NCBI GenBank assembly: GCA_913053655.1
Contig: CAJXFW010000003.1
Span: 1-51,304 of the forward strand
Reading direction: 5' to 3'
Length of the DNA stretch: 51,304 bases
Source: an uncultured Thiogranum sp.
GTDB lineage: Bacteria > Pseudomonadota > Gammaproteobacteria > DSM-19610
In this document: piece after piece, positions 1 through 11,723 of the stretch
Layout: every line of letters starts with the position of its first letter
How positions within the stretch are numbered: position 1 is the first letter of the stretch
Notes under the pieces: model-generated
Databases searched by the model: none
Seen by the model: only the letters and a program-made list of their open reading frames with translations
Told to the model about the DNA's origin: nothing
Position numbers and translations under genes: made by a program

Positions 1-115
1 ACCCACCCCGGATTACCCGTTATCGCCAAAGTCCCTTTAATGGCGTGGTTTTTATGTTGTAGCCAATGTACCAATCATTCCCTCCACTTTCCAGTCATTA
101 TACGATTTATATATA

Positions 116-131
116 CTGTAAATATATACAG
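116..131. promoter_or_regulatory. LexA/SOS-box-like palindrome CTGTAAATATATACAG
   Basis: Matches CTGT-N8-ACAG exactly with AT-rich core; no clear intact gene immediately downstream. Confidence 0.35.
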
Positions 132-162
132 TATATGGAACCCGGGTGCATACGTTCCACCA

Positions 163-305
163 TGTTCCGCATCGGTCCCCAGCATTTATTATGGACGCTG
201 GAGAACCTGCTCGACGGGAGTCCGGTGAATCAGGTCAAGGTGCCGGAAAAGGAAGCGCGGTTAGCCCGGACGGCGCTGGAGCGGATGCTGGTCGTATCGT
301 CCTGA
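163..305 (+). pseudogene. Possible 3' fragment of quinolinate synthase (nadA)
   Basis: Frame of ORF 66..305 reads MFRIGPQHLLWTLENLLDGSPVNQVKVPEKEARLARTALERMLVVSS*, resembling the C-terminal end of NadA (LLWxLExL...V.VP...A..AL.RML). No upstream nadA body; in-frame stop at 60. Confidence 0.45.
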
Positions 306-854
306 TGGTTGCCGGAGATGGATTGGCTCTGTCCCCATACCCCTGATAAGAAAGATAAAGTACTGCATTCCGAAACGGGCTGGCGGGTTTGCCGAGGCTA
401 ATAGTCGCGTCACAGATAAACGGCAACCCTTGAACAGCCTGGCCGCCAGGCGTATAAAACCTCTACATATAAAAACAGGGTTGTAACCACGGAGGGTCGT
501 TGACACCGCAACGTGCTGACGAATAACAAAACGGAGAAAGTCTTGATGGCGATTTTGGGGAGTTGCTTGGCGGTTAAGGTGGGAAGCTACCTTCTTAGTG
601 TGTGGTGCCGGGCTTGGTCGAATTTTCGATCAAAGCTATCCGCTTTCCCTTCAGGAAAAGAGCAAAAAAACCACCCCTGGAAAATAGATTCGCCACCTTT
701 TCAGCCCCAAAAAAACTTGTGGCGTTGTTTCTGGTATTTCTGCTAAGTGGCTTTGGTACCACTTTTAGTATCGATGCCGACGCGGCGCCTGCGCTCTATG
801 AAACAAACAGACACATACTAATGACTAACCGTTCTCACTTAGAACTCGGGACTC

Positions 855-2072
855 TCAAGTAACCAGCTGGTTAAGATTAAAGATTGGCAGCAAAATCGCC
901 AGCACGATAATCAGTACCACGGCGCCCATCACCAGGATCAATATCGGCTCGAACAGGCCCATGACGGCGGCAATCAGCGTTTCGATTTCACGCTCCTGGT
1001 TGGTTGCTGCGCGCTCCAGCATTTCTTCGAGCTTGCCACTGGCCTCACCACTGGCGATCAGATGCACCATCATGGGGGGGAAATAGCCACTTTTTTCAAG
1101 CGCTGCAAAAATACTCGCACCTTCGCGCACCTTGCGTGTTGCCTCTTCTACCGACTCCCGCATGGGCAGGTTCGATATGACCTCCGATGCAATACGCAAA
1201 CCGTCAAGTACCGGCACACCACTGGCCGTGACAATACTGAAGGTACGCGCAAAACGTCCGGCGTTAACGCCACGTTCCAGACGGCCAATCAGTGGCAGGA
1301 GTAACAGGATCTCATGGAAACGGCGCTTCGGACCTTCCTTTTTCAGCAACCAGACCAGGCCACCACCCGCCAGGGCCAGCAGAATCAACATCACAAATCC
1401 GTAGTTGCGCAGGAAGTCGCTCATCGCAATCAGCGTCTTGGTCAGTGCGGGTAATTCCTGGCCGATGTTGTCGAACACCTGGACCACCTGCGGCACTACA
1501 AAGGTCATCAGCCCGATGACAACGCCCACGGCAACCAGCGTAAGCAACGCGGGGTAAAACAGTGCCAGCTGAATTTTTGACTGCATTTGCTGACGATTTT
1601 CTGTGTAGTCAGCCAGACGCTCCAGCACTACCTCGAGGTGGCCGGACTGCTCGCCTGCCGATACGGTAGTCCGGTATATCTCGGGGAACACGTGCGGGAA
1701 GTCACCCAGTCCGGTCGCCAGCGTATGGCCTTCCATGACGCGCGAACGCACCGCCAGTAACATACTTTGCAGCCGGGGTTTCTCGGTTTGTTGTGCAGCG
1801 GCCTGCAAGGTCTCTTCAAGCGGCAGCCCGGCGCGTACCAGGGTGGCGAGCTGCCGTGTTATCAGCGCAAGGTCAGTGGCGCTGACGCCGCGACGGATTT
1901 TGATTTTCTCTTGCCCGGTCTGGCTTACGCGCTCTCTGGACTCACTGACATCCAGCGGCATCCAGCCCTGGTCGCGCAACTGCTGACGTACCTGGCGCGC
2001 GGTATCGCCTTCCAGCACACCTTTTTTTTCCTTACCGCTGGTATCCAGCGCGACGTATTCGAAAGCACCCAT
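855..2072 (-). CDS. gspF: Type II secretion system inner membrane protein GspF
   Basis: 405 aa, GspF/PilC family (MGAFEYVALDTSGKEKKGVLEGDTARQVRQQLRDQG...), follows gspE. Confidence 0.95.
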   Translation of the reverse strand: MGAFEYVALDTSGKEKKGVLEGDTARQVRQQLRDQGWMPLDVSESRERVSQTGQEKIKIRRGVSATDLALITRQLATLVRAGLPLEETLQAAAQQTEKPRLQSMLLAVRSRVMEGHTLATGLGDFPHVFPEIYRTTVSAGEQSGHLEVVLERLADYTENRQQMQSKIQLALFYPALLTLVAVGVVIGLMTFVVPQVVQVFDNIGQELPALTKTLIAMSDFLRNYGFVMLILLALAGGGLVWLLKKEGPKRRFHEILLLLPLIGRLERGVNAGRFARTFSIVTASGVPVLDGLRIASEVISNLPMRESVEEATRKVREGASIFAALEKSGYFPPMMVHLIASGEASGKLEEMLERAATNQEREIETLIAAVMGLFEPILILVMGAVVLIIVLAILLPIFNLNQLVT

Positions 2073-2086
2073 AGCAGTCCGTAGCG

Positions 2087-3616
2087 TCAGCCCTCCTGGC
2101 TTACTCGTAACACTTCTTCGACGCTAGTCTCACCCGCCAGTACACGCCGCCAACCATCCTGACGCATACCTGGAGAAGACTGTCGTGCATGCGTTTCGAG
2201 TTGCTGTTCGCTGTCGCCGTCGTGAATTTTGGTGCGCATTTCGTCATCAACACCGACCAGCTCGTAGATACCGGTTCGACCCTTGTAGCCCAGCTGGCTA
2301 CATTCGGCACAGCCGACCGGGCGATACAGGGTAGGCGGACTGGATACATCGACTCCCAGCATCTCGCAATCGGCCACCGATGCGGTATAAGGTTCCTTGC
2401 AGTTGCCACACAGGACACGTACCAGGCGCTGTGCGAGGACACCGATCAGGCTGGAAGACAACAGGAAGGGTTCAACACCCATGTCCCGTAAGCGGGTGAC
2501 TGCGCCCACGGCACTGTTGGTATGTAATGTTGAAAACACCAGGTGACCGGTAAGACTGGCCTGCACGGCAATCTCGGCTGTTTCCAGGTCGCGAATCTCA
2601 CCCACCATGACCACGTCCGGGTCCTGGCGCAAAATGGCGCGCAAGCCACGCGCAAAACTCATTTCAACCTTGGTATTCACCTGCGTCTGGCCGATTCCGT
2701 CCAGGTAATACTCGATGGGATCCTCGACCGTCATTATATTCCGGCGTTTGTTGTTGAGTCGCTCCAGCGCTGCATACAGGGTGGTGGTTTTCCCTGAACC
2801 TGTCGGGCCGGTAACCAGTACGATACCGTGCGGTTTCTGGATAAGTTCATCAATAACATCGCGGGTATCGGCCGCCATACCCAGGTGCTCCAGGTTCAGT
2901 CGCCCGGCCTGCTTGTCCAGCAAACGCAACACCACACGTTCACCATGACCGGAGGGCAGGGTGGAAACGCGTACATCAACGGCGCGCCCGGCCACACGCA
3001 AGGAAATCCGTCCGTCCTGCGGCAGCCGTTTTTCAGCGATGTCGAGCTTGGCCATGACCTTGATACGCGATACCAGTATCGGCGCCAGTACACGCTGCGG
3101 CTCCAACACCTCGCGTAAAACACCGTCAACGCGGAAACGCACGACCAGCCTGCTTTCAAAGGGCTCGATATGAATGTCCGAGGCATTTTCCTTGATCGCC
3201 TCGGTCAGCAAGGCATTGATGAGACGAATGATGGGGGCGTCGTCTTCGCTTTCCAGCAGGTCTTCGGTTTCAGGCAATGCCTGGGCAATCTGGAACAGGT
3301 CCATATCATCGCCAAGCCCTTCCATCATCTGCATGGCTTCATTGGAACCCTGCTCATAGGTCGTTGCGAGCAGGGCATCGAACTGTTCTTCGTCAATCTG
3401 TCGAAGCTTGAGCCGACAATCCATAAAGCGACGTAGTTCGACCAACCCCTGTGGATCGGACGTGGGCGTCAGCACCACATCGACACCATCTTCGCCAAAC
3501 TCCGACACCAGCATCCGGTGCCGCTTGGCGAACATAAACGGCGGACGCCTGTCAGTGACTTCCGCTGCTTCAGCTTCGGGCGCCGGCGCAGCACTGTCTG
3601 CTTCACTATTGCTCAT
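2087..3616 (-). CDS. gspE: Type II secretion system ATPase GspE
   Basis: Walker [16 protein letters not shown], Walker B/Asp and His boxes; start MSNSEAD overlaps the gspD stop (ATGAGCAATAG). Confidence 0.95.
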   Translation of the reverse strand: MSNSEADSAAPAPEAEAAEVTDRRPPFMFAKRHRMLVSEFGEDGVDVVLTPTSDPQGLVELRRFMDCRLKLRQIDEEQFDALLATTYEQGSNEAMQMMEGLGDDMDLFQIAQALPETEDLLESEDDAPIIRLINALLTEAIKENASDIHIEPFESRLVVRFRVDGVLREVLEPQRVLAPILVSRIKVMAKLDIAEKRLPQDGRISLRVAGRAVDVRVSTLPSGHGERVVLRLLDKQAGRLNLEHLGMAADTRDVIDELIQKPHGIVLVTGPTGSGKTTTLYAALERLNNKRRNIMTVEDPIEYYLDGIGQTQVNTKVEMSFARGLRAILRQDPDVVMVGEIRDLETAEIAVQASLTGHLVFSTLHTNSAVGAVTRLRDMGVEPFLLSSSLIGVLAQRLVRVLCGNCKEPYTASVADCEMLGVDVSSPPTLYRPVGCAECSQLGYKGRTGIYELVGVDDEMRTKIHDGDSEQQLETHARQSSPGMRQDGWRRVLAGETSVEEVLRVSQEG

Positions 3617-5621
3617 CGACGTCCATACCGGTCGCCTTCCCGGCGGATTCAGGGGCAGGATAAGTGTGCGCCTCGAATGGAGGCGGTAACTCCAGCAATT
3701 CCCGTAAAACCGGCATATGAGGAGCACCCTTGCCGGACATCAGAGGCACGCCTTCATTGTCTTTTTCCATCTGCATGGCGCGGATATAGCTGTACTTGGC
3801 ACTCGAATAACTGTCAGCCGTGGCATTATCCCGCAATATAACCGGATGCAGGAAAACCATTAGATTAACCTTGTCCCGGTTAACGCTCCGGGAGCGAAAC
3901 AGCGCTCCAAGGTAGGGGATATCCCCCAACAGCGGCACTTTCTGTTCGCTTTGGCGAACCCGGTCCTCAATCAGCCCCCCCAGAACCACAACGTGATTGT
4001 CATCAACCAGGACCTTGGTCTTGATAGTGCGTTTCTGGGTAATGAGATCCACCGCCTGCGCAGAATCGGAAAGCGAGGAAACTTCCTGGGTGACCTCCAG
4101 CAAAATGGAGTTGCCCTCGTTGATCTGTGGTTTCACTTTGAGTGTAATACCTACGTCTTTGCGCTGCACTGTCTGGAAAGGATTGACCGACCCGGTAGCG
4201 GCACCGGTATTGGAAAAGGATCCTGTAACAAACGGCACATTCTGGCCAACGACAATCTCGGCTTCTTCGTTATCCAGGGTCACCAGTGAAGGTGTGGACA
4301 GTATATTGACATCAGAGTCCCCTGCCAGTGCATTGATTACCGCGGCAAAATTCACACCATTACCGCCAATCTTGCCGGCGCCGAAAGATAAACCCGGGGT
4401 TAGACCTACTAACTGCTTATCGATAACACCTTGTAAGATATCGGTCAGCTTGGTGCCGGTCTTGGTGAAATTGGTGCCACCGAGCGGGGTGGTACCGCCG
4501 CTCAGGTCAAACACCGCCCACTGGACACCCAGTTCACGCGCCCGGTTCTCACCGATTTCAGCGATGATGGCATCCACCAACACCTGTGAGCGCCGAATAT
4601 CGAGTTGACGAATCACTGCTTCCAGCGAGCGCATCAAAGCCGGCGGCGCCGTTATGACCAGTGCGTTGGTGGATTCGTCCGCCTGGATATCCAGCCGTTT
4701 GTCTAAATTCCTGGCAGCCGCAGCTGCACCTTTCTTGGCATCCTGGCCCTGGGTTTTGCCGACACCGCGCAACACGTCGACCAGATCGGCCGCCTTGGCG
4801 TATTTGAGGTAGAGCACCTTGGTGTTACCACCGCGCTCCAGCGGTGTATCCAGATGCGCAATGATGGCACGCAGCCGCAACCGGTTGGATCGATCCCCAC
4901 CGAGCAACACGCTGTTGGTGCGTTCGTCCGCCACCAGCGCCTGCTGCTGGGCGGCCCCTTTTGCCTGCGTCGGTTGCGCCCGGCTGATAGCCGTCAGAAT
5001 ACGTACCACTTCCGCCGCCGATGCATATTCCAGGCGAATTACCTCGATCTTGCTGTCACTGACCTTGTCGATGCGGCGAATAATATTCACCAGTCGCGCA
5101 ACATTGTCGGCACGATCCGACATGATCAGCACATTGGTCGCCGGGTACGCAGCAAGATGGCCCTGCTGCGGCACCAGGGGTCGCAAAATGGGCACCAGCT
5201 GGGCGGCCGCCACATGGTTGACCTGCACAACACGCGTAACCATCTCATCGCCTCGCCCCGGGGCTGTATCGCTGGCAGTGGGAATGGCATCCTGCTTGGC
5301 GCTGACATCCGGCAGAATCTTGATAACGGGTCCGGCGGGAACGGCGGCAAAACCGTGTACCTTCAGGATTGACAGAAAAACCTGATAGACCTCATCGCTG
5401 TCCATGGCGCGCGAGGAGATGACCGTCACCTTGCCCTTTACGCGCGGGTCAACGATAAAGTTTTTACCCGTCACCTCGGCAACCGTACCGATGAGGGCAT
5501 TGATATCCGCATCTTTCAGGTTCAGGGTAATGGTTTGTGCGAACAGTGGGCCCACCCAGATCAGGCATAGCACCCAAATGCTGTGCTGCCAGTGCTTTTT
5601 ATCAGTAATCCGGGATACCAC
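3606..5621 (-). CDS. gspD: Type II secretion system secretin GspD
   Basis: Signal peptide, N-domains, secretin domain ([35 protein letters not shown]). Confidence 0.96.
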   Translation of the reverse strand: MVSRITDKKHWQHSIWVLCLIWVGPLFAQTITLNLKDADINALIGTVAEVTGKNFIVDPRVKGKVTVISSRAMDSDEVYQVFLSILKVHGFAAVPAGPVIKILPDVSAKQDAIPTASDTAPGRGDEMVTRVVQVNHVAAAQLVPILRPLVPQQGHLAAYPATNVLIMSDRADNVARLVNIIRRIDKVSDSKIEVIRLEYASAAEVVRILTAISRAQPTQAKGAAQQQALVADERTNSVLLGGDRSNRLRLRAIIAHLDTPLERGGNTKVLYLKYAKAADLVDVLRGVGKTQGQDAKKGAAAAARNLDKRLDIQADESTNALVITAPPALMRSLEAVIRQLDIRRSQVLVDAIIAEIGENRARELGVQWAVFDLSGGTTPLGGTNFTKTGTKLTDILQGVIDKQLVGLTPGLSFGAGKIGGNGVNFAAVINALAGDSDVNILSTPSLVTLDNEEAEIVVGQNVPFVTGSFSNTGAATGSVNPFQTVQRKDVGITLKVKPQINEGNSILLEVTQEVSSLSDSAQAVDLITQKRTIKTKVLVDDNHVVVLGGLIEDRVRQSEQKVPLLGDIPYLGALFRSRSVNRDKVNLMVFLHPVILRDNATADSYSSAKYSYIRAMQMEKDNEGVPLMSGKGAPHMPVLRELLELPPPFEAHTYPAPESAGKATGMDVDEQ

Positions 5622-5638
5622 TTAAATCCACTCCTGCT

Positions 5639-6547
5639 CTATCGACCGGATGAAGGCAACGTCAGGCTCATTGACGTTTCCTGGCCACCCCTTAACAGCG
5701 TTATATTAATGCTACTGCCCTTGCCAAGCGCCTGCATCGCTTTCATTCCCTTGGCGGGCGAATCAATCTGCACACCATTAATACTGGTGATGACATCGCC
5801 GGGCTTCAGCCCAAGTTCCTTCATAGCGACCGGGTTCTTCCCTGTCTGCAAGCGGAAGCCAATAAATTTGCCGTTCTTGCGTTCCGGCGTTGCCCTTATA
5901 TAGTTCATCAGCGAGGCCGGATTCTTTTTGATCTCACTCCTGTACTTACTAAAGGCTGTCGCGCGGCCCGCAGGCATGGCGCGACCTGTACTGCGTTTGT
6001 TAAATCTGGCCGAACCCGCTTTCATGGTTTTCTTTGGCAGGCGCAGTGTCTCAAAGCGACCGTTGCGCTCCAGGATAATCCGATCCGGATAAATCTCCGA
6101 CAGCTTTGCGCCACCCGGTAACGGGTCACCTGGTGCATAACTGTTTTCCTTGCCCCTGGGATCCCCAATGATCGCGCGCGCCTCACTTGCGCTACTGCTA
6201 CCCTCGCTTGCAAACACCCCTCGCAACGTCAACTTCAGGCGTGTTTCCGGCGCATTGACCGCAGATTTCACTACCGACTTGTCTTTCCTGGCCTCGCCAA
6301 ACAGATGCCAGCTGGCGATCTGTCGCTCGTCGATGCGCGGCTCTTGCCTTGCCACCGGTGTAGGTGCCACTTTGACTGACTGCAGCTCATTATTGTCGGT
6401 ACCGGGCAACAGCGCCCAACTCAGTTCTGCCAGCAACCACGCCAACCAGATCACCAGCAACAGGTTTACGGGTCTGGCAAGCCGGTCTATTTGCACCAGA
6501 CGAATCCGGCTCAGGACGGCAGACTGTGGTAAGGCAAGGCTGACCAT
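5639..6547 (-). CDS. gspC: Type II secretion system protein GspC
   Basis: N-terminal TM, HR domain, C-terminal PDZ (LGLKPGDVITSINGVQIDSPAKGMKAMQAL). Confidence 0.9.
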   Translation of the reverse strand: MVSLALPQSAVLSRIRLVQIDRLARPVNLLLVIWLAWLLAELSWALLPGTDNNELQSVKVAPTPVARQEPRIDERQIASWHLFGEARKDKSVVKSAVNAPETRLKLTLRGVFASEGSSSASEARAIIGDPRGKENSYAPGDPLPGGAKLSEIYPDRIILERNGRFETLRLPKKTMKAGSARFNKRSTGRAMPAGRATAFSKYRSEIKKNPASLMNYIRATPERKNGKFIGFRLQTGKNPVAMKELGLKPGDVITSINGVQIDSPAKGMKAMQALGKGSSINITLLRGGQETSMSLTLPSSGR

Positions 6548-6746
6548 GGAATATTGAATTCACTATATCGCTGAATAAGTAACCGCGGCCGGCTGGTGAA
6601 TAACTTAAATGCCTGACTCTAATCCGTTATTTTATCAATCGTCCCCATTGTAGCTCAATTTGACCGCAGGTTCCCGCACGGGTTCAGCGACGCAGCTCCG
6701 TGTATTATAACCTTCAAACTGATGCTGACCGGGTAACCCGGCGCAC

Positions 6747-8027
6747 TTAAGGGCTGGATTTTCGCCTTCTGGCGCTGTTTCCGGACGCCCCACGCCCGCC
6801 GCCGCGCCCTTTTGGTGCGAATTTTCTCTTCGGTCTTGCTACCGGAGGGGATAGATCGGCCAGCATACCCTCCTCAATACGCGCCACCGGGATGGATTCA
6901 CCGATAAATTCCTCGATTTCCGGCAGTGAATAGACAAAGCGCTCGCAAGCAAAACTGATGGCATCGCCATCTGCACCCAGGCGCGCGGTGCGGCCGATGC
7001 GGTGCACGTAATCTTCGGCATCCTGGGGCAGATCATAGTTGAATACGTGGCTGACATCGGGAATATGCAAACCCCGCGCGGCGACATCCGTGGCCACCAG
7101 TATGTCCAGTTCACCCTGCTGGAATTTCCCCAGCAGCGACTGACGTTTTTTCTGCGGCACATCGCCCGACAGGATCGCGGATTTAAACCCGTTACCTTCC
7201 AGGTAGCTCCATACCTTCTCCCCGTCACGCTTGGTGTTGACAAAGACGATGCTGCGGTGCGCACCCATGCGACCCATCAGGCCCAGCAGCAGGGGAATCT
7301 TGTCTTCGTTGGCCGTGTGGTACAGCACCTGCCGCACATGCTGGGCAGTCACCTGCTCAGACTCGACCTGGACGGACTGTGGATGATTCATATGTTCATA
7401 GGCCAGCTCGCTGACGCGAAACGACAGGGTGGCGGAAAACAGCAACCCGAGGCGCTTTTCCGGTGGCGGACAACGGCGCAGCAAAAAACGCACATCTTTT
7501 ATAAATCCCAGATCGAACATCCGGTCCGCTTCATCGAGCACAACAACCTGCGCTTTGAGCAAATCAAACACATGCTGTTTGAAATAATCGATAATGCGCC
7601 CCGGGGTACCAATCAGCACATCAACCCCGTCGCTCAGCCGTTTACGCTGCAAGTCATAATCAGTACCCCCGTAAGCCAGGCCCAAACCGAGCCCGGTATG
7701 TTGACCCAGAGTCATGGCGTCCTTATGGATCTGTATTGCAAGCTCGCGCGTGGGCGCAAGTATCAGTGCCCGGACCTGATTCGGTTTACGTGGCTCTTCA
7801 ACCGGGTTGCGCAACAGGTGATTGAACGTTGCGATCAGAAAAGCAGCTGTTTTACCGGTACCGGTCTGCGCCTGTCCGGCAACATCCTTACCTTGCAGGG
7901 TGAGGGGCAAGGTCTTCTCCTGGATGGGGGTGCAGGCAATAAAACCAGACTCCTCAATACCTTGCATCAGATTTTCAGGTAAACCAAAGCTGCTGAACGT
8001 ACTATTACTCAAGTGTTCATCTGTCAT
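6747..8027 (-). CDS. rhlB: DEAD-box ATP-dependent RNA helicase RhlB
   Basis: [26 protein letters not shown] motifs; adjacent to trxA-rho as in many gammaproteobacteria. Confidence 0.9.
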   Translation of the reverse strand: MTDEHLSNSTFSSFGLPENLMQGIEESGFIACTPIQEKTLPLTLQGKDVAGQAQTGTGKTAAFLIATFNHLLRNPVEEPRKPNQVRALILAPTRELAIQIHKDAMTLGQHTGLGLGLAYGGTDYDLQRKRLSDGVDVLIGTPGRIIDYFKQHVFDLLKAQVVVLDEADRMFDLGFIKDVRFLLRRCPPPEKRLGLLFSATLSFRVSELAYEHMNHPQSVQVESEQVTAQHVRQVLYHTANEDKIPLLLGLMGRMGAHRSIVFVNTKRDGEKVWSYLEGNGFKSAILSGDVPQKKRQSLLGKFQQGELDILVATDVAARGLHIPDVSHVFNYDLPQDAEDYVHRIGRTARLGADGDAISFACERFVYSLPEIEEFIGESIPVARIEEGMLADLSPPVARPKRKFAPKGRGGGRGASGNSARRRKSSP

Positions 8028-8266
8028 GGTCGTAAAGCATAACGAATTTATTCAACTTATTCTCAGCTTTAGACTTGCAATCTTTGGCTTTTTGGGCTGA
8101 AATTGGCACCGCTGCACTACGAGCGCTTTGGCTTTAAGCCATTTTGATCGAAAAACGCAAGCACATTTGTAGCGCAGTCCGGGATGGCCCGCGTTTCAAT
8201 TTCAAAATCCCCGTTTCGAACTTAATCAAAAGTTACAGATGAGTACATGGTCAGGAGCCGCATAGC

Positions 8267-8593
8267 GTGAGCGATAGTATCGTTTTTTTAACCGACGAAT
8301 CTTTTCAAAGTGAAGTGATTGAATCCACCGAACCGGTACTGGTGGATTACTGGGCGGAATGGTGTGGCCCGTGCAAGATGATTGCGCCTATCCTGACCGA
8401 GATTGCAGCTGAGTATCAGGGCAAGCTCAAGATAGCAAAACTGAACATCGACGAGAATCCGCAGACGCCGCCCAAATACGGTATTCGCGGCATACCGACA
8501 CTGATGCTGTTCAAGGACGGCAATGTTGAGGCGACCAAAGTCGGGGCGTTATCCAAGTCCCAGCTAACCGCATTTATCGACACGAATCTGTGA
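8267..8593 (+). CDS. trxA: Thioredoxin
   Basis: [15 protein letters not shown] active site, 108 aa. Confidence 0.96.
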   Translation: MSDSIVFLTDESFQSEVIESTEPVLVDYWAEWCGPCKMIAPILTEIAAEYQGKLKIAKLNIDENPQTPPKYGIRGIPTLMLFKDGNVEATKVGALSKSQLTAFIDTNL

Positions 8594-8758
8594 ACACTAC
8601 CGTAATAGATGACCGTGTTTGCTCCCGAAGAAACCAACCCTGATCAAGGGTAACGGGTCCACCCCGCGTCGTTGCAACAACAATGCGCCAATAACCGCCA
8701 CTGCCAATCATTCCAGTGGTGCAATTAATACAAACCTCTAAATGACTAAAGCACAATT

Positions 8759-10012
8759 ATGAATCTGACTGAACTGAAGCAAAAACCCGCCACCGAGCTC
8801 ATCACCATTGCCAAAGGCATGGGTATCGAAGGCTCTCGCTCACGCAAACAGGATGTTATATTTTCCATCCTCAAATCCCACGCCAAAAGCGGCGAGGATA
8901 TTTTCGGCGATGGTGTGCTGGAAATACTGCAGGACGGCTTCGGCTTCCTGCGTTCAGCAGACAGCTCCTACCTGGCCGGTCCGGATGATATTTATGTCTC
9001 GCCCAGCCAGATTCGACGTTTCGGCCTGCGCACCGGCGATACCATCTCCGGAAAGATACGCCCGCCCAAAGAAGGCGAGCGCTATTTTGCGCTGCTGAAA
9101 GTCAGCGAAATCAACTTCGACAAACCCGAAAATGCCAAGGGCAAGGTACTGTTTGAAAACCTGACACCGTTACACCCGGATGAGCGAATGAAGCTGGAGC
9201 TGGGTAATGGCAGTACCGAAGATATTACTGCGCGCGTTATTGACCTGGCCGCACCGATCGGCAAAGGACAGCGCGGCCTGATCGTGTCACCACCCAAAGC
9301 CGGCAAAACCATGCTGCTGCAGAATGTGGCGCAGTCGATTACCGCAAACTCCCCGGAGTGCTATCTGATCGTTCTGCTTATCGACGAACGCCCGGAAGAA
9401 GTGACCGAGATGTCCCGCTCGGTGCGCGGCGAAGTCGTCTCCTCGACCTTTGACGAACCGGCCAGCCGCCATGTGCAGGTCGCCGAAATGGTCATTGAAA
9501 AAGCCAAGCGCCTGGTGGAACACAAACATGATGTAGTCATACTGCTGGACTCGATTACCCGTCTGGCGCGTGCCTATAACACGGTAATCCCGTCCTCGGG
9601 GAAAGTGCTTACCGGTGGTGTTGACGCCAATGCACTGCACCGCCCCAAGCGTTTTTTCGGTGCCGCTCGCAATATCGAGGAAGGTGGGTCGCTCACCATC
9701 ATCGCCACTGCGTTGGTGGAAACCGGCTCACGCATGGATGATGTCATCTACGAAGAGTTCAAGGGTACCGGCAACCTGGAAATCCACCTGGACCGCAAGG
9801 TGGCCGAAAAACGGGTCTACCCGTCCATCAGTATCAACCGCTCCGGCACACGACGCGAAGAGCTGTTGACCAAACCGGACGAGTTACAAAAAATATGGAT
9901 CCTGCGCAAACTGCTCCACCCCATGGAAGATCTTGCGGCGATGGAGTTTTTACTCGACAGGCTCAAGGCCGTCAAAACCAACGATGAATTCTTTGATTCA
10001 ATGAAGCGGTAG
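8759..10012 (+). CDS. rho: Transcription termination factor Rho
   Basis: 417 aa, [24 protein letters not shown]...; P-loop [15 protein letters not shown]. Confidence 0.98.
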   Translation: MNLTELKQKPATELITIAKGMGIEGSRSRKQDVIFSILKSHAKSGEDIFGDGVLEILQDGFGFLRSADSSYLAGPDDIYVSPSQIRRFGLRTGDTISGKIRPPKEGERYFALLKVSEINFDKPENAKGKVLFENLTPLHPDERMKLELGNGSTEDITARVIDLAAPIGKGQRGLIVSPPKAGKTMLLQNVAQSITANSPECYLIVLLIDERPEEVTEMSRSVRGEVVSSTFDEPASRHVQVAEMVIEKAKRLVEHKHDVVILLDSITRLARAYNTVIPSSGKVLTGGVDANALHRPKRFFGAARNIEEGGSLTIIATALVETGSRMDDVIYEEFKGTGNLEIHLDRKVAEKRVYPSISINRSGTRREELLTKPDELQKIWILRKLLHPMEDLAAMEFLLDRLKAVKTNDEFFDSMKR

Positions 10013-10019
10013 GATAACT

Positions 10020-10166
10020 GTAGGAGCGGTCTCCTGACCGCGATAGCGAACTGGAACATTCGCGCCGAAGGCCGGCGCTCCTACAAAATACGCCACAACC
10101 TGTAGGAGCGGTCCCCTGACCGCGACAGCACACCAAAACCATCGCGCCGAAGGCCGGCGCTCCTAC
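10020..10166. repeat. Pair of REP/BIME-like palindromic repeats (GTAGGAGCGGTC[T/C]CCTGACCGCGA ... TCGCGCCGAAGGCCGGCGCTCCTAC)
   Basis: Two near-identical ~65-bp units at 10020-10084 and 10102-10166 between the convergent 3' ends of rho and the carbonic anhydrase gene. Confidence 0.85.
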
Positions 10167-10186
10167 ACACGCAACACCGATTTCAC

Positions 10187-10720
10187 CTAGGCGATTTTCT
10201 GGTGGCGGTTTTTCAAGCGCACATAATGTTTGGCTGAATATTCAAGAAACCGCTTTTCTTTCCCGGTTAGCTCCCGCACCCGCTTAACCGGCGCCCCCAC
10301 ATACAGGTAACCGCCTTCCAGGTCCTTGTTGGGCGGTACCAGCGCTCCGGCACCGACAATGGCACCACTGCGCACCGTAGCACCATCCAGAACAATGGCC
10401 CCCATACCGATCAGGCAGCGATCTTCGATAGTACAGGCGTGCAACACCACCTTGTGCCCCACAGTTACATCGTCGCCGATTCGCAGTGGCATGCCACCCT
10501 CGGCAAACTCGCTGTCGTGTGTAACGTGTAAAACGCTGCCATCCTGAATATTGGTACGCTCACCGATCTCGATACTGTTAACATCACCGCGCACCACACT
10601 CATCGGCCAGACAGAGCTGTCCACACCCATTTTGACATCACCGGAAACCAGCGCCATTTCATCAACGTAAACCGTTGAGTGCAGGTCGGGCTGTTTATCT
10701 TCGAAGCAACGAATGGCCAT
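10187..10720 (-). CDS. Gamma-class carbonic anhydrase family protein (YrdA/PaaY-like)
   Basis: Left-handed beta-helix hexapeptide repeats, SVWPMSVVRGDVNSIEIGERTNIQDGSVLHVTHDS. Confidence 0.88.
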   Translation of the reverse strand: MAIRCFEDKQPDLHSTVYVDEMALVSGDVKMGVDSSVWPMSVVRGDVNSIEIGERTNIQDGSVLHVTHDSEFAEGGMPLRIGDDVTVGHKVVLHACTIEDRCLIGMGAIVLDGATVRSGAIVGAGALVPPNKDLEGGYLYVGAPVKRVRELTGKEKRFLEYSAKHYVRLKNRHQKIA

Positions 10721-10723
10721 GTG

Positions 10724-11371
10724 TCAAATCCGGTACGCACTACCCGTCATGATTTTCGAAACCAGCTTCATCAGGCGCCGCACCGGTCGTGGCAGGTCAG
10801 CGCCGCCGGCACGTTTCGCGGTCGCGCTGTGCTTCATCTCGTCAATTTTCATCTGTTCCAGAATGGCCCGGCTTTTCACATCTTTATCGGCAATCCGGTG
10901 CAGGTGACTGTCAAGGTGTTCCGTCACCTGCTGCTCGGTTTCGGCCACAAAACCCAGACTCCACTTGTCGCCGGCGATACCGGCCGCGGCACCAATCACA
11001 AAGGAGCCCAGGTACCAGACCGGGTTGAGCAGGCTGAGCCGGCCGCCCAACTCCCTGATACGCCCTTCGCACCATGCGAGGTGGTCATTTTCTTCTGCCG
11101 CGGCACGCTCCATACGCTCGCGCACAGCACCGAGTCGTGCGGTCAGCGCCTGTCCCTGATAAAGCGCCTGCGCCGCTACCTCACCACTGTGATTCACCCG
11201 CATCAGACGTATCGATTCATCTTTCTCTGATTCGGTGAGTTCCGCTTGCTCCGCACAGGTCTGTGCCGGATTGGGACGTTCCGTTACCAGAGGCTTGCCG
11301 GCCAGGGTGCGCAGCGCCTGATCAGCATTCATAACCAGATGATCAAACGGATTGTACTGACGTGTTCGCAT
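10724..11371 (-). CDS. coq7: 2-polyprenyl-3-methyl-6-methoxy-1,4-benzoquinone monooxygenase (Coq7)
   Basis: RVNHSGEVAAQALYQGQ, EENDHLAWCEGRIRELG di-iron motifs; likely start MRTRQYNPFDH. Confidence 0.92.
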   Translation of the reverse strand: MRTRQYNPFDHLVMNADQALRTLAGKPLVTERPNPAQTCAEQAELTESEKDESIRLMRVNHSGEVAAQALYQGQALTARLGAVRERMERAAAEENDHLAWCEGRIRELGGRLSLLNPVWYLGSFVIGAAAGIAGDKWSLGFVAETEQQVTEHLDSHLHRIADKDVKSRAILEQMKIDEMKHSATAKRAGGADLPRPVRRLMKLVSKIMTGSAYRI

Positions 11372-11391
11372 GCCCCGAGTTTCCCCTTTAA

Positions 11392-11574
11392 TCACCGCCG
11401 CGGCAAGTTGCGCCCGGAAAATATTCCCATGATCTCGTGCTCGACCTGGCGACTGATTTTGCGTTTTTCGGCAGCATTCACCGCCTTTTCCCCGCCACCA
11501 AACATGTAGTCATTCAGTGCAAGGTCCTTGAGTCGTATTCCCACCAATTTTGTATTGACGAATACGCTCACTTG
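11392..11574 (-). pseudogene. speD: 3' remnant of S-adenosylmethionine decarboxylase (speD)
   Basis: Not in the ORF track. - strand reads ...LQVSVFVNTKLVGIRLKDLALNDYMFGGGEKAVNAAEKRKISRQVEHEIMGIFSGRNLPRR*, resembling the E. coli SpeD C-terminus (...[54 protein letters not shown]). Lies between coq7 and an osmC gene, where Pseudomonas aeruginosa carries speD. Confidence 0.75.
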
Positions 11575-11623
11575 CAGGAGCGGGCTTTGCCCGCGAAAAA
11601 TTCGCCACCAAGGTGGCTCCTAC
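11575..11623. repeat. REP-like palindrome (CAGGAGCGGGCTTTGCCCGCGAA...GGTGGCTCCTACA)
   Basis: Shares AGGAGC/GCTCCT ends with the repeats at 10020 and 12927; abuts the speD breakpoint. Confidence 0.6.
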
Positions 11624-11634
11624 ATCCATCAATG

Positions 11635-11713
11635 TTAAGGAAACTCTGATTAATTCGTCATACCGGCGTACGCCAGAATGACGGAAAACGAATTGATCAG
11701 AGTTTCCTTAAAT
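11635..11713. repeat. Long imperfect palindrome, AAGGAAACTCTGATTAATTCGTCA...ACGAATTGATCAGAGTTTCCTT
   Basis: Arms are nearly perfect reverse complements; core AATTCGTCATNCNGGCGTANGCC recurs at ~25190. Confidence 0.8.
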
Positions 11714-11723
11714 TGATGGAGCA

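Noticed and set aside
513-862. ORFs 513..746 and 602..862 as real genes
   Set aside because: The second has a signal-peptide-like stretch, but neither has a recognisable domain and they overlap in different frames; insufficient support.
3997-4608. 203-aa + strand ORF antisense to gspD
   Set aside because: Low-complexity Ser/Thr-rich antisense frame with no recognisable domain, fully covered by a confident CDS.
7002-7982. 326-aa + strand ORF antisense to rhlB
   Set aside because: Mirror frame of a conserved helicase in GC-rich DNA; no motif.
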